Positions 7,259 through 16,151 of a DNA stretch of 54,042 nucleotides are shown piece after piece. Every line of letters starts with the position of its first letter. The stretch's first letter is position 1. Position numbers and translations under genes: made by a program. The stretch is from Candidatus Blautia intestinavium (GTDB lineage: Bacteria > Bacillota > Clostridia > Lachnospirales > Lachnospiraceae). The notes beneath the pieces are model-generated. The model had not been told where the DNA came from, searched no databases, and was given only the letters and a program-made list of their open reading frames with translations. The stretch spans positions 1-54,042 of the forward strand of contig DXGV01000007.1 of assembly GCA_019113745.1 (NCBI GenBank), written 5' to 3'.

Positions 7259-8581
7259 ATGAGAAAACGACTGCTGTGTCTGACAGGGGTGATTCTGGCT
7301 TCTGTCTGCCTTTCGGGATGTCAGCAGAAAGATCCGGAACCCGGAGAACTTGCCGGATATGATGAAGGGGAAGAATACCTGTCCATATGGGTCCATTCAA
7401 TTGAGGATACGGAAGAAGGACAGGCATACCGGGAATCAGTAGACAGTTTCAACGAAGCTTTTGACGGAAAGTACTTTGCGGATATTGAATTTGTACCCCG
7501 TAATGACAGCGGAGGGGGATATTCAGACAAAGTCAACGCTTCCGTAATGGCGGGAGGACTGCCTGACGTGCTGACGGTAGACGGACCAAATATTTCAGCC
7601 TATGCGGCGAACGGGATCATACAGCCTCTTGCAGAAATGACGGAGGAGGAAAAAAGCCAATACCTGCCGTCTATCATAGAGCAGGGGACTGTGAATGATA
7701 AACTGTACGCTCTGGGCGTTATGGAGTCCAGCGTAGGCCTTTACTATAACCGGGATATATTGGAAGAGGCCGGGATACAGGTGCCTGACGCGGATCATCC
7801 ATGGACCTGGACGGAATTTTCTGATATCCTTGAGAAGCTGAAGCCTCTTATGGAGGAAAAAGACGGATACCCGCTTGATATGACATTTCCGGTTGGAGAA
7901 ACCAGCATCTATTATTTTGCTCCCTTCGTCTGGTCGGGAGGCGGAGAGTTAGTAAGCGACGACGGACTGACAGTAGACGGTTATTTCAATTCCGGGCAGA
8001 CTGCGGCCGCCATGAATTTCTTCCGTTCTGTGGTAGAAAAGGAATACATGTCCGAGGCGCCTATCGACCATCTGTTTGAGAGCGGAAGAGCCGCGTTCAA
8101 ATTTGACGGAGCATGGGAGGTCAATACGGTTTATACCAGTTATCCGGATATCGATCTGGGCGTCGCTCCTTACGTTGTAAGCGACGACTGGGACGGCGGG
8201 ACTTATACGCCTACAGGTTCCTGGGCTTTTGCCGCGTCCTCCGAGACAGAAAATATAGAAGGAGCTACGGAACTTGTCAAATGGATGAGCGGAGAGGAAA
8301 GTGGGATCCGAATCTGGGAGATGGCAAAAAGCTTTCCGTCTACATATGGAGCATTTGAAAACATTGACGTTTTCCAGACTGATGAAAATTATAAAGCTTT
8401 ATACGAGCAGCTCAGTAATTACGGACATCCAAGACCGAAGACGCCTGTTTATCCCCAGGTCAGCACCTCTTTCCAGGAGGTTCTGGAGAGCGTCGCCCTG
8501 GGCGGAAAGGACACGGACACCGAGCTTGACAAAGCTGTGGAACGAATCAATGCGAAACTGGAACGATACACGAGGGAATAA
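7259..8581 (+). CDS. sugar ABC transporter substrate-binding lipoprotein
   Basis: A 440-residue extracellular solute-binding protein, family 1. The signal peptide ends in the lipobox LSGC with Cys21 as the lipidation site, so the protein is anchored outside the membrane. An earlier in-frame ATG at 7238 was rejected because AGGAGG (7246-7251) lies seven bases before ATG 7259 and the lipobox is then correctly placed. It is the first gene of an operon with two permeases, an ATPase and a GH32 enzyme, so the ligand is most likely sucrose or short fructo-oligosaccharides. The gene sits under operator pair 2 of the divergent LacI-type regulator. Confidence 0.92.
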   Translation: MRKRLLCLTGVILASVCLSGCQQKDPEPGELAGYDEGEEYLSIWVHSIEDTEEGQAYRESVDSFNEAFDGKYFADIEFVPRNDSGGGYSDKVNASVMAGGLPDVLTVDGPNISAYAANGIIQPLAEMTEEEKSQYLPSIIEQGTVNDKLYALGVMESSVGLYYNRDILEEAGIQVPDADHPWTWTEFSDILEKLKPLMEEKDGYPLDMTFPVGETSIYYFAPFVWSGGGELVSDDGLTVDGYFNSGQTAAAMNFFRSVVEKEYMSEAPIDHLFESGRAAFKFDGAWEVNTVYTSYPDIDLGVAPYVVSDDWDGGTYTPTGSWAFAASSETENIEGATELVKWMSGEESGIRIWEMAKSFPSTYGAFENIDVFQTDENYKALYEQLSNYGHPRPKTPVYPQVSTSFQEVLESVALGGKDTDTELDKAVERINAKLERYTRE

Positions 8582-8584
8582 AGA

Positions 8585-9484
8585 ATGAAAAGAAAAAATT
8601 CAATAATGGGAATGGCGTTTTTCGGGCCTGCGCTGGTGCTGCTGACGCTGTTTTTGTTCCTGCCGATGCTTCTTACTCTGGGATTCAGTTTTACAGACTA
8701 TTTTGCGCTGAATCCGGAATTAACTCATTTCGTCGGCTTGGAAAACTACATAAATATTTTTAAAGACGATCTGTTTGTACAGTCATTTTTAAATACGGTA
8801 AAATTTGTGATCATTATTGTGCCGCTGCAGTGCGGAGGAGCTTTGCTTCTGGCGCTTGCCATCAACAGGGCGGCACATTGCAAGAAATATTTTAAGGTGG
8901 CCTTCTTTGTACCGGTGGTCATGTCTCTTGCGGTAGTTTCTACACTCTGGATGCAGATTTATAGTCCGGAGGGAATTCTGAATACTTTGCTGGCGCATAT
9001 CGGAATCGACACGCAGCCGTTTATTCACAGCGCCGGTCAGGCTCTTCCCTCCATAGCCATTATGAGCGTATGGCAGGGTGTGGGATATCAGATGATCATT
9101 TTTCTCGGCGGTCTGCAGAATATCAATCCTGCTCTTTATGAAGCCGCGGAGATGGATCACGCCAGTGCATGGCAGAAATTTAAGGATATCACACTTCCGG
9201 AACTGAAGCCTTTATGTGTCTTTGTATTTATTACAGTTACGATCGGAGCCTTCCGTATGCTGGTGCAGCCAATGGTTATGACCGGCGGAGGTCCGGATCA
9301 TTCCACATACACCATTGTATATGATATTTATGAGACAGGTACCGTTAACTGGGAGATGGGACTGGCGTCCACAATGGCGATCGTATTTACGATATTTGTA
9401 GTTATTCTGACGATCATACAGAACACACTGACGAAAGACAAGGAGGGAAGAAAACATGTTCACAAAAAAGCAAAGACGGATTAA
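8585..9484 (+). CDS. sugar ABC transporter permease (MalF/UgpA type)
   Basis: A 299-residue inner-membrane permease with about six transmembrane helices. The cytoplasmic EAA loop (EAAEMDHASAWQKF, then ITLPEL) contacts the ATPase. It starts three bases after the binding-protein stop and overlaps the next permease gene by 29 bp, which implies translational coupling. It pairs with the product of 9456-10307 to form the channel of the presumed sucrose/fructo-oligosaccharide importer. Confidence 0.92.
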   Translation: MKRKNSIMGMAFFGPALVLLTLFLFLPMLLTLGFSFTDYFALNPELTHFVGLENYINIFKDDLFVQSFLNTVKFVIIIVPLQCGGALLLALAINRAAHCKKYFKVAFFVPVVMSLAVVSTLWMQIYSPEGILNTLLAHIGIDTQPFIHSAGQALPSIAIMSVWQGVGYQMIIFLGGLQNINPALYEAAEMDHASAWQKFKDITLPELKPLCVFVFITVTIGAFRMLVQPMVMTGGGPDHSTYTIVYDIYETGTVNWEMGLASTMAIVFTIFVVILTIIQNTLTKDKEGRKHVHKKAKTD

Positions 9485-10307
9485 CTGGATTCTGGTGGCT
9501 GTGCTGCTGGTTCTCTCCATTTTCTTTCTGTTTCCGGTGATCTGGATGCTTGCGAACTCCTTTAAGCCGGATGCGGCCATTACGGCAGACATGAATTCCA
9601 TTGCGGCTTTTATACCTCCGGCGCCTGGCGGAAGCTTTTTTGATAACTATGTATCAATCATCACAGATACAAATTTTCTGCGCTACATGGCGAACACGCT
9701 TTTATATGCGGCGATCCTGATTGTATTGAGTGTAATTGTAAATGGCCTTGCCGGGTATGCGCTGGCGAAAATCAGATTTCCTTTCCGGGATCAATGGCTG
9801 ATGCTGATCGTAATGCTTCTGATCGTTCCTACAGAGACAGTTATCACCATTCACTTTCTGATCATAGCCAAAGCGGGGCTTTTGAACACCGTCATCGGAT
9901 ATATTCTTCCGCTGATCGTAAATCCGTTCAATATTTTTCTGTTCCGGCAGGTGTTTGTAAGTCTTCCGGACGATGTATATGAAGCTGCCCAGCTGGACTA
10001 CTGCGGACCGGTAAAATATTTCTTTACCATGGTCCTTCCGATGTCAAAGACCGTTGTGGCAACAGTCAGCGTATTTACATTCCTGAACGTATGGAACGAC
10101 TATCTCTGGCCTTCACTGGTATTTACCTCCAGTGATCTTCTGACAGCTCAGATCGGCCTGAATTCCATTACATCGAACGAAAATACAACAATGGGACAGA
10201 CTCTTGCGGTTATCACTCTTGTCACCATACCGGTGATCATCATTTACTCGCTGTTTTCCAAACAGATAGTGGAAGGCGTAACATCAACAGGATCAAAGGA
10301 AGGATAA
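9456..10307 (+). CDS. sugar ABC transporter permease (MalG/UgpE type)
   Basis: A 283-residue permease of the carbohydrate-uptake-1 group with about six membrane helices and the EAA loop EAAQLDYCGPVKYF near residue 170. AGGAGG lies before ATG 9456, inside the end of the preceding permease gene, so the two are translated in overlap. The ATPase gene starts three bases after its stop. Confidence 0.92.
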   Translation: MFTKKQRRINWILVAVLLVLSIFFLFPVIWMLANSFKPDAAITADMNSIAAFIPPAPGGSFFDNYVSIITDTNFLRYMANTLLYAAILIVLSVIVNGLAGYALAKIRFPFRDQWLMLIVMLLIVPTETVITIHFLIIAKAGLLNTVIGYILPLIVNPFNIFLFRQVFVSLPDDVYEAAQLDYCGPVKYFFTMVLPMSKTVVATVSVFTFLNVWNDYLWPSLVFTSSDLLTAQIGLNSITSNENTTMGQTLAVITLVTIPVIIIYSLFSKQIVEGVTSTGSKEG

Positions 10308-10310
10308 AAA

Positions 10311-11411
10311 ATGAGCTTTATAGAATTTAAAAACGTATGTAAAATGTACCCTGGTTCAAAAGTGAACACAGTGGACAACTTTAATCTGAATATTGAGGAA
10401 AAAGAATTCATTGCTTTTGTCGGTCCCTCCGGCTGCGGAAAATCTACTACTCTCCGTATGATCGCGGGGTTTGAGGAAATTACAGGGGGAGAACTTTTTA
10501 TAGACGGAAAAAAAGTCAACGACGTCGCTCCCAGAGACAGGGGAATCGCTATGGTTTTTCAGAACTACGCATTGTATCCTCATATGACTGTGGAAAAGAA
10601 TATCGGGTATGGACTGAAAAATATGAAAATGCCTGCGTCTGAGATTAAGAAAAAAGTGGACTGGGCGATTAAGATTCTCGGGCTGGAAGAATACCGTAAC
10701 CGGAAACCGAAAAATCTTTCCGGAGGCCAGCGTCAGAGAGTGGCCCTTGGACGTGCTATTGTAAAAAATCAGAAGCTGTTTCTTATGGACGAACCACTTT
10801 CCAATCTTGACGCGAAGCTCCGCGTAAGTATGAGAACAGAGATCAGTAAACTGCATCGTGAGCTTGGAGCCACTACGATATATGTTACTCACGATCAGGT
10901 AGAAGCCATGACAATGGCGGACAGGATCGTGATCATGAAAGACGGCGTTATCCAGCAGGTAGGGAAACCAATGGAACTTTATGATCATCCGGTAAACCAG
11001 TTTGTGGCGGGATTTATCGGATCTCCGCAGATGAACTTCTTCGATGTGACTGTGGAAGGCGATACAGTCCGGTTTGCAGACGGCGGAAGTCTTAGTCTGC
11101 CAGACGAAATCGTGAAAAAGCTGAGAGGACGTAAAGGGGAAATGACACTGGGTATCCGTGGAGAGGATATTAAAATTGCAGGACGCGGAGAAGAAAAAGA
11201 TAAAGCGAACCGGCAGACGGCGGTGATCACAGATACAGAAGTTATGGGAAATGAAAACAATCTGTATTTTACTTTCGGAAAGAGCCAGGCGGTGGCCCGT
11301 GTATCGAAATATGAGATCGCTCAGATCGGAGATCAGATCAGCTTTGAATTTATTCCGTCAAAGATCCATTTCTTTGATAAGGATACAGGTGTTAATTATA
11401 TGGAACAGTAA
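10311..11411 (+). CDS. sugar ABC transporter ATPase (MsmK/UgpC type)
   Basis: A 366-residue ATPase. Walker A GPSGCGKST is at residues 38-46, the signature LSGGQ at 136-140 and Walker B LFLMDE at 156-161, followed by the C-terminal TOBE-like regulatory domain typical of carbohydrate-uptake-1 ATPases. Having a dedicated ATPase in the operon is notable, because many Firmicutes share one MsmK among several sugar importers. It energises uptake by the two preceding permeases. Confidence 0.93.
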   Translation: MSFIEFKNVCKMYPGSKVNTVDNFNLNIEEKEFIAFVGPSGCGKSTTLRMIAGFEEITGGELFIDGKKVNDVAPRDRGIAMVFQNYALYPHMTVEKNIGYGLKNMKMPASEIKKKVDWAIKILGLEEYRNRKPKNLSGGQRQRVALGRAIVKNQKLFLMDEPLSNLDAKLRVSMRTEISKLHRELGATTIYVTHDQVEAMTMADRIVIMKDGVIQQVGKPMELYDHPVNQFVAGFIGSPQMNFFDVTVEGDTVRFADGGSLSLPDEIVKKLRGRKGEMTLGIRGEDIKIAGRGEEKDKANRQTAVITDTEVMGNENNLYFTFGKSQAVARVSKYEIAQIGDQISFEFIPSKIHFFDKDTGVNYMEQ

Positions 11412-11424
11412 TCACGGAGGCAGA

Positions 11425-12747
11425 ATGAAGAGGCAGAAATTACATTTAAAAGCACCGGACAACTGGGTAAACGATCCAAACGGATTTATCTATTACAAAG
11501 GTTATTATCATTTATTTTATCAGTATTTTCCTTATGCTCCCCGCTGGGGGACCATGCATTGGGGACATGCGGTGAGCAAAGATCTGGTATCCTGGGAGCA
11601 CAAAGGACTGGCTCTTTACCCTACTTTGAAGGAGGACAGGAACGGATGCTTTTCCGGAAGCGCTGTAGAGGACGGAGGGAAAATGTACCTGGTCTATACG
11701 GGGGTAAGATATGAGGCGGTAAATCCCGACGATCCGCATCTATGTCTGGACGATCAGTTTGAAGCTTCCCAGCTTATGATTTCTTCGGAAAATGGATTGA
11801 CCTTTGACAATGAAAATGGAAAAGAAGTGATCATCCCGGCGCTTCAGGATCCGGAAATCGGCGACAGAACTCATACGAGAGATCCTAAGGTATGGAAGGG
11901 AAGAAACGGATGGATGCTGATTTTGGGAAGTACTGTTCATGGAAAGTATGGAGAGGCTCTGCTTTATCATAGTACAGATCTTCATAACTGGAAGTATCTG
12001 AACAAAGTCTCAAAAGGTCCCCGGTATGGATGGATGTGGGAGTGCCCGGACTATTTTGAGACGGAAGGCGGCGGTGTTTTTCTTGTATCGGCCATGGGAT
12101 TTTCAAAAAACAATGAGAATGAAAAAAACCATGCCATTTGTTTCCGGGCGGCTCTCAGGCAAGAAGACGGACAGATGGAACTTTCTGACGACTATCAGTT
12201 TCTGGATTACGGAATGGATCTGTATGCTCCTCAGACAACGCCGGACGCGGAAGGCAGAAGGACAATGATAGCCTGGGTAAGGATGCCAAAGGTCACAGAA
12301 GAGGGGTGGATCGGGATGTTCTGTTCACCCCGTGTAGTAGAAATAAAGAGGGGCCACATTTATTTCAGACTGCATCCGGAAATAAGGAAGGCCTATTCAC
12401 GGAAAATAACGGACGCAGGAGAAGCTTCGGAAAATGGGTATATGGCCAGATTCAGTCTGGAGAACGGAGAAAGTGTGGATATCGGCGGTTATGTGATCAA
12501 AAGAGAGGATAACAGGCTCATAACTGACCGCACCGCAGTATTCCCGAATTTTGAGGGAGCGCACCTGAAATCCGAGACACCGGAATTGAAGGAAGGATGC
12601 CGGCTGGAAGTGCTGGTGGACAAAAATCTGATAGAGATTTTTGTAAATGACGGCGAATATGTGGTGAGCAGCGCTGTATATGGACTGAAAAACAGGTTTA
12701 TCCACAGAATTCAGGGCAGCGTGGAGCTGTATACGTCAGAATCATAA
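11425..12747 (+). CDS. GH32 beta-fructosidase (sucrose/fructan hydrolase)
   Basis: A 440-residue glycoside hydrolase family 32 enzyme without a signal peptide, hence cytoplasmic. The nucleophile is D17 in WVNDPNG, the transition-state stabiliser is in RDP at 152-154, and the acid/base Glu is E206 in the WECPD motif, followed by the C-terminal beta-sandwich domain. It cleaves terminal beta-fructosyl residues from sucrose or fructo-oligosaccharides imported by the ABC system. The start is ATG 11425, with CGGAGG four bases upstream; the frame is open further upstream but overlaps the ATPase gene. No fructokinase or PTS gene is in the operon. A strong terminator follows. Confidence 0.92.
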   Translation: MKRQKLHLKAPDNWVNDPNGFIYYKGYYHLFYQYFPYAPRWGTMHWGHAVSKDLVSWEHKGLALYPTLKEDRNGCFSGSAVEDGGKMYLVYTGVRYEAVNPDDPHLCLDDQFEASQLMISSENGLTFDNENGKEVIIPALQDPEIGDRTHTRDPKVWKGRNGWMLILGSTVHGKYGEALLYHSTDLHNWKYLNKVSKGPRYGWMWECPDYFETEGGGVFLVSAMGFSKNNENEKNHAICFRAALRQEDGQMELSDDYQFLDYGMDLYAPQTTPDAEGRRTMIAWVRMPKVTEEGWIGMFCSPRVVEIKRGHIYFRLHPEIRKAYSRKITDAGEASENGYMARFSLENGESVDIGGYVIKREDNRLITDRTAVFPNFEGAHLKSETPELKEGCRLEVLVDKNLIEIFVNDGEYVVSSAVYGLKNRFIHRIQGSVELYTSES

Positions 12748-12762
12748 CACAAATATTTAATG

Positions 12763-12792
12763 TTCCCGGCGGAAAATCGCCGGGAATTTTTT
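12763..12792 (+). terminator. intrinsic terminator of the importer-GH32 operon
   Basis: TTCCCGGCG (12763-12771) pairs with CGCCGGGAA (12778-12786), followed by six T. Confidence 0.95.
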
Positions 12793-12834
12793 CTAAAAAT
12801 TTAAGAAAGACATTGAAAATCGTACAGAAATATC

Positions 12835-12863
12835 TTTTCAGAACGACAGGGAGGCGTTATACT
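12835..12863 (+). promoter_or_regulatory. putative promoter of the TRIC-like gene
   Basis: TTTTCA (12835-12840), a 17-bp spacer and TATACT (12858-12863), 37 bp before the start codon. Confidence 0.55.
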
Positions 12864-12900
12864 TATAACCGGAGAAAAAAAGATATCTGAGGTTTTAAAG

Positions 12901-13548
12901 ATGAACATACAGGAAACAGTAACATTTCTTATGGAAATGATCGGAACGGTGGCCTTTGCCGCCTCCGGCGCCATGGTAGGCGCAGGAAGAGGAATGGATA
13001 TCTTCGGCGTCTGTGTGCTTGGAGTAGTGACCTCCGTAGGGGGAGGAATGATCCGGGATCTGGTCCTCGGTATTATTCCGCCAAATATGTTTCAGCATCC
13101 GGTGTATACCATTGTGGCAACGATCACTTCCTGCATTGTGTTTTTCGTGCTGAGTGTAAAAAAAGAGCTTCTGGAAGGCCATGTCAGAGAAACTTACGAC
13201 CGTGTAATGCTGGTAATGGATTCCATAGGACTTGGAATCTTTACAGTTGTGGGCGTGAATACCGGGATCAACAGCGGATATATGGATCAGACTTTTCTCC
13301 TGGTGTTCCTCGGTACGATCACCGGAGTGGGAGGAGGACTTTTAAGAGATATGATGGCCGGAGTACCGCCCTATATTTTTGTCCGCCACATATATGCCTG
13401 CGCGTCCATTGTGGGGGCCGTTGCCTGCGTTTATATCTACAGAGGATTCGGCGCTGTGGAGGCCATGGTAGGAGCTTCGGCGGCAGTGATCATGATCCGG
13501 TATCTTGCGGCCCGTTATCACTGGAATCTTCCAAGACTGACGCACTAA
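12901..13548 (+). CDS. TRIC-like (UPF0126/YicG) membrane channel protein
   Basis: A 215-residue membrane protein of two homologous halves. Each half ends in a glycine-rich turn followed by an Arg-Asp pair: SVGGGMIRD near residue 45-53 and GVGGGLLRD in the second half. This is the duplicated UPF0126/TRIC fold; bacterial homologues form trimeric cation channels. The ion and role here are not known. The ribosome binding site is weak (GAGG nine bases before ATG). It is a single-gene unit between the GH32 terminator and a structured region that ends convergent glnN transcription. Confidence 0.85.
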   Translation: MNIQETVTFLMEMIGTVAFAASGAMVGAGRGMDIFGVCVLGVVTSVGGGMIRDLVLGIIPPNMFQHPVYTIVATITSCIVFFVLSVKKELLEGHVRETYDRVMLVMDSIGLGIFTVVGVNTGINSGYMDQTFLLVFLGTITGVGGGLLRDMMAGVPPYIFVRHIYACASIVGAVACVYIYRGFGAVEAMVGASAAVIMIRYLAARYHWNLPRLTH

Positions 13549-13550
13549 AT

Positions 13551-13574
13551 AAAAAAGCCTCCGGTTAAGGAGGC
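13551..13574 (-). terminator. intrinsic terminator of the minus-strand glnN unit
   Basis: Read on the minus strand, GCCTCC and GGAGGC form a six-pair stem followed by six T. It is the terminator of glnN or of a small RNA encoded between glnN and this point. Confidence 0.85.
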
Positions 13575-13585
13575 GTATATGTAAA

Positions 13586-13788
13586 ACAGGGAATATCCGG
13601 GGTGATAAAACCATATCCCCTGCCGTGTTTCCACAGCAGATAAAGGGAACATTTGAAAAAGGTATGGATAAGGAAATCAATAATGAATTTATGAGTGGCT
13701 TATGATCTGCGGATATTCCCTGTGTTTACCATTTTATACAGGAACTCTGTCTATACCGGAACAGCAGTTACGCTGCGCCGGTACAGAC
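13586..13788 (-). ncRNA. candidate structured RNA or structured glnN 3' UTR
   Basis: A long-range stem joins ACAGGGAATATCCG (13586-13599) to its perfect complement at 13710-13723. On the minus strand it encloses a hairpin with 8-bp arms CTGCTGTG/CACGGCAG and a GAAA tetraloop, and a further GGGGATA/TATC-CCC hairpin. A separate strong hairpin (GTCT..ACCGG/CCGGT..AGAC, near 13748-13788) follows the glnN stop directly. The minus strand then ends in the terminator at 13551-13574. The GNRA loop and the terminator both favour the minus strand. I cannot assign it to a known RNA family. Confidence 0.5.
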
Positions 13789-13794
13789 CTGTTC

Positions 13795-15894
13795 TTAAAC
13801 AGAAAACAGAAGGGCTCCGTATGTAGGATACGGAAGGATGGATTCCGGAATCAGAAGCTCGGCGGCGTCTGCAGACTTGCGGAGCTTTTCCATATCCGCC
13901 AGTACTTCTTTCTGATAAAGTTTTGCCTTTTCCAGAAGATCTTCACAGCCTTCCGCTTTTGCTGTATCTGTCTTCAGCGTTTCCAGATCAGCAGTCATGG
14001 CGTCTTCCAGGGAAGTGAGTTTCTTTAAAAGACCGGCTTCGCTGGATACAGAAATATCCGGAACAACGGACTTTTTCAGACTGGCTGTCTGCGCGATCTG
14101 TTCCATGTAGGCAGTAACGCTGGGCAGCAGTTCTTTCTGAATGATCTCAGCCATAGTACAGGCTTCAATATGAAGAGTCTTCACATAGTTTTCAAGTTTC
14201 ACTTCATAACGGGAATAAAGTTCCGCCTTTGTAAAAATCTTATGCTCTGTGAGAAGTTTTTCATTTTTCTCAGAGATATAGTAGGGCAGAGCGTCCGGAG
14301 TGGAAACCAGATTGTAAAGCCCACGCTTTTCTGCTTCCTTTACCCATTCGTCAGTGTATCCGTTTCCGTTGAAAATAATCCTTTTGTGAGCGATGATCGT
14401 TTCCTTCAGAAGCTTGTGGACTGCCGCTTCCATATTCTCTTCCGGAACGTTTTCCAACTGATCGGAAAACTGGCGCAGAGCCTCGGCGACTGCTGTGTTG
14501 AGGATAATGTTGGGGTTTGCCACAGAAGCAGAGGAGCCAAGCATACGGAATTCAAATTTATTTCCCGTAAAAGCAAAGGGTGAAGTACGGTTTCTGTCTG
14601 TATTGTCCTTCAGGAAATGAGGCAGAACCTTCGCGCCGATATCCATCTGTACTGCGTCATGGCTGCTGAAATACTGATCGTTTTCAATGGCCTTCAGTAC
14701 CTCTGTCAGTTCGTCTCCAAGGAAAATGGACACAATGGCCGGCGGCGCTTCGTTGGCTCCAAGACGGTGGTCGTTTCCGGCGTCCGCCACAGAGATACGG
14801 AGAAGATCCGCGTAATCGTCCACAGCTTTAATGACAGCTACCAGGAATACCAGGAACTGAGTGTTTTCCGCAGGAGTTTTGCCGGGATCGAGAAGGTTGA
14901 CGCCCGTATTGGTGCACATGGACCAGTTGTTGTGCTTGCCGCTTCCGTTGATTCCCTCAAAGGGTTTTTCGTGGAGGAGGCAGACCATGTTGTGCTTTGC
15001 GGCAACCTTTTTCATAATCTCCATAGTGAGCTGGTTATGGTCTACTGCCACGTTGGTGGTGTCGAATACAGGCGCAAGCTCGTGCTGAGCCGGAGCTACC
15101 TCGTTATGTTTTGTCTTGGCCGGAATGCCAAGTTTCCAGAGTTCTTCGTCCAGATCGTGCATATAGGCGGCCACCCGGGGCTTCAGGGTTCCAAAATAGT
15201 GATCCTCCATTTCCTGGCCCTTGGGAGCAGGGGCGCCGATAAGGGTGCGGCCGCAGAAGATCAGGTCTTTTCTTTTTTTGTAGAGATCTCTGTCAACCAG
15301 AAAATATTCCTGTTCCGGTCCCACTGTTGTGGATACGTGCCGGACCTCTTTATTTCCAAGTATATGAAGAATCCTTACCGCCTGTTTGTTCAGAGTATCC
15401 ATGGAACGGAGAAGAGGAGTCTTTTTGTCCAGCGCTTCTCCACTGTAGGAGCAGAATGCCGTAGGTATGTAAAGAGTTCTGTCTTTGATAAACGCAGGAG
15501 AGGTAGGATCCCAGGCAGTGTAGCCCCTTGCCTCGAAGGTGGCCCGCAGGCCTCCGGACGGAAAACTGGATGCGTCGGGCTCGCCTTTTACCAGCTCTTT
15601 TCCGGAGAAATCCATAATGATCTGTCCGTCTCCGGTAGGAGAAATGAAGCTGTCATGTTTTTCCGCTGTGAAATTTGTCATGGGCTGGAACCAGTGGGTA
15701 TAATGAGTAGCTCCGTTTTCAATAGCCCATTCCTTCATAGCCACAGCTACGGAATTGGCTACGTCCAGCTCCAGGTGCGTGCCGTTTTCAATAGTTTTTC
15801 GCAGTGCCTTGTACATGTCCTTTGGCAGCTTGCTGCGCATGATCTTATCGTTAAAAACCAGACTGCCGTAAAGTTCGGGAATATTCTGTGCCAT
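13795..15894 (-). CDS. glnN: glutamine synthetase type III
   Basis: A 699-residue GSIII, much longer than GSI as expected. The GSIII N-terminal region comes first, followed by the glutamine synthetase catalytic core with HNEVAPAQHELAP and GSGKHNNWS. It makes glutamine from glutamate, ammonia and ATP. The start is M29 of the open frame, at 15894, where AAGGAG precedes the ATG. The N-terminal extension up to 15978 lies in the leader terminator and is rejected. It is transcribed divergently from purF. Its leader carries an AACGGC hexaloop hairpin overlapping a terminator, the same design as at purF, pyrG and glnA. The genome therefore encodes at least two different glutamine synthetases within 12 kb. 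Confidence 0.95.
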   Translation of the reverse strand: MAQNIPELYGSLVFNDKIMRSKLPKDMYKALRKTIENGTHLELDVANSVAVAMKEWAIENGATHYTHWFQPMTNFTAEKHDSFISPTGDGQIIMDFSGKELVKGEPDASSFPSGGLRATFEARGYTAWDPTSPAFIKDRTLYIPTAFCSYSGEALDKKTPLLRSMDTLNKQAVRILHILGNKEVRHVSTTVGPEQEYFLVDRDLYKKRKDLIFCGRTLIGAPAPKGQEMEDHYFGTLKPRVAAYMHDLDEELWKLGIPAKTKHNEVAPAQHELAPVFDTTNVAVDHNQLTMEIMKKVAAKHNMVCLLHEKPFEGINGSGKHNNWSMCTNTGVNLLDPGKTPAENTQFLVFLVAVIKAVDDYADLLRISVADAGNDHRLGANEAPPAIVSIFLGDELTEVLKAIENDQYFSSHDAVQMDIGAKVLPHFLKDNTDRNRTSPFAFTGNKFEFRMLGSSASVANPNIILNTAVAEALRQFSDQLENVPEENMEAAVHKLLKETIIAHKRIIFNGNGYTDEWVKEAEKRGLYNLVSTPDALPYYISEKNEKLLTEHKIFTKAELYSRYEVKLENYVKTLHIEACTMAEIIQKELLPSVTAYMEQIAQTASLKKSVVPDISVSSEAGLLKKLTSLEDAMTADLETLKTDTAKAEGCEDLLEKAKLYQKEVLADMEKLRKSADAAELLIPESILPYPTYGALLFSV

Positions 15895-15918
15895 AATAGT
15901 TCTCCTTTCGATGGAAAA

Positions 15919-15997
15919 TAAAAAAGGCGCTCTGGATTTCCTCCAAAGCGCCGTTGCTTTATGTGATGTAGTATACACAAAAAAAAAGAGTTGTCAA
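15919..15997 (-). promoter_or_regulatory. glnN promoter and antitermination leader
   Basis: On the minus strand: TTGACA (15997-15992), 16 bp, TATACT (15975-15970), and predicted start near 15963. A hairpin with 5-bp stem AAAGC/GCTTT and hexaloop AACGGC occupies 15960-15945. Its loop end and 3' arm are reused in the terminator, where GGCGCTTTGG pairs with CCAGAGCGCC and is followed by six T (15952-15919). The two folds exclude each other. Loop positions 1 (A) and 4 (G) match the known ANTAR target loop. Confidence 0.8.
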
Positions 15998-16042
15998 TAA
16001 TTTTTTTTGAAAAAAATCAAATTTTTCCAAAAGGGAGAGGGG

Positions 16043-16120
16043 TTGACAAAATCGGTTCTTCTATTATAATTGCAATGTAAGCAAAGGCGCTTCGGTCCTG
16101 TCCGGAGTGTCTCTTTTTTT
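16043..16120 (+). promoter_or_regulatory. purF promoter and antitermination leader
   Basis: TTGACA (16043-16048), 16 bp, TATAAT (16065-16070), and predicted start near 16077. A hairpin AAGC/GCTT with hexaloop AAAGGC spans 16079-16092. It overlaps the 5' arm of a 10-bp terminator stem (16086-16095 with 16102-16111), followed by TCTTTTTTT to 16120. A1 and G4 of the loop match the ANTAR target pattern. It lies back to back with the glnN leader. Confidence 0.8.
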
Positions 16121-16151
16121 GCGCGATCAGAAAAAGGAGGACAAGGAACAT

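Noticed and set aside
14617-15921. A 434-codon frame on the plus strand
   Set aside because: It is antisense to glnN, shows no family features, and runs through the leader; glnN is unmistakable.
16107-16151. An upstream purF start giving 15 more residues
   Set aside because: The codon lies within the leader terminator, and the strong AGGAGG and PurF propeptide length support 16152.
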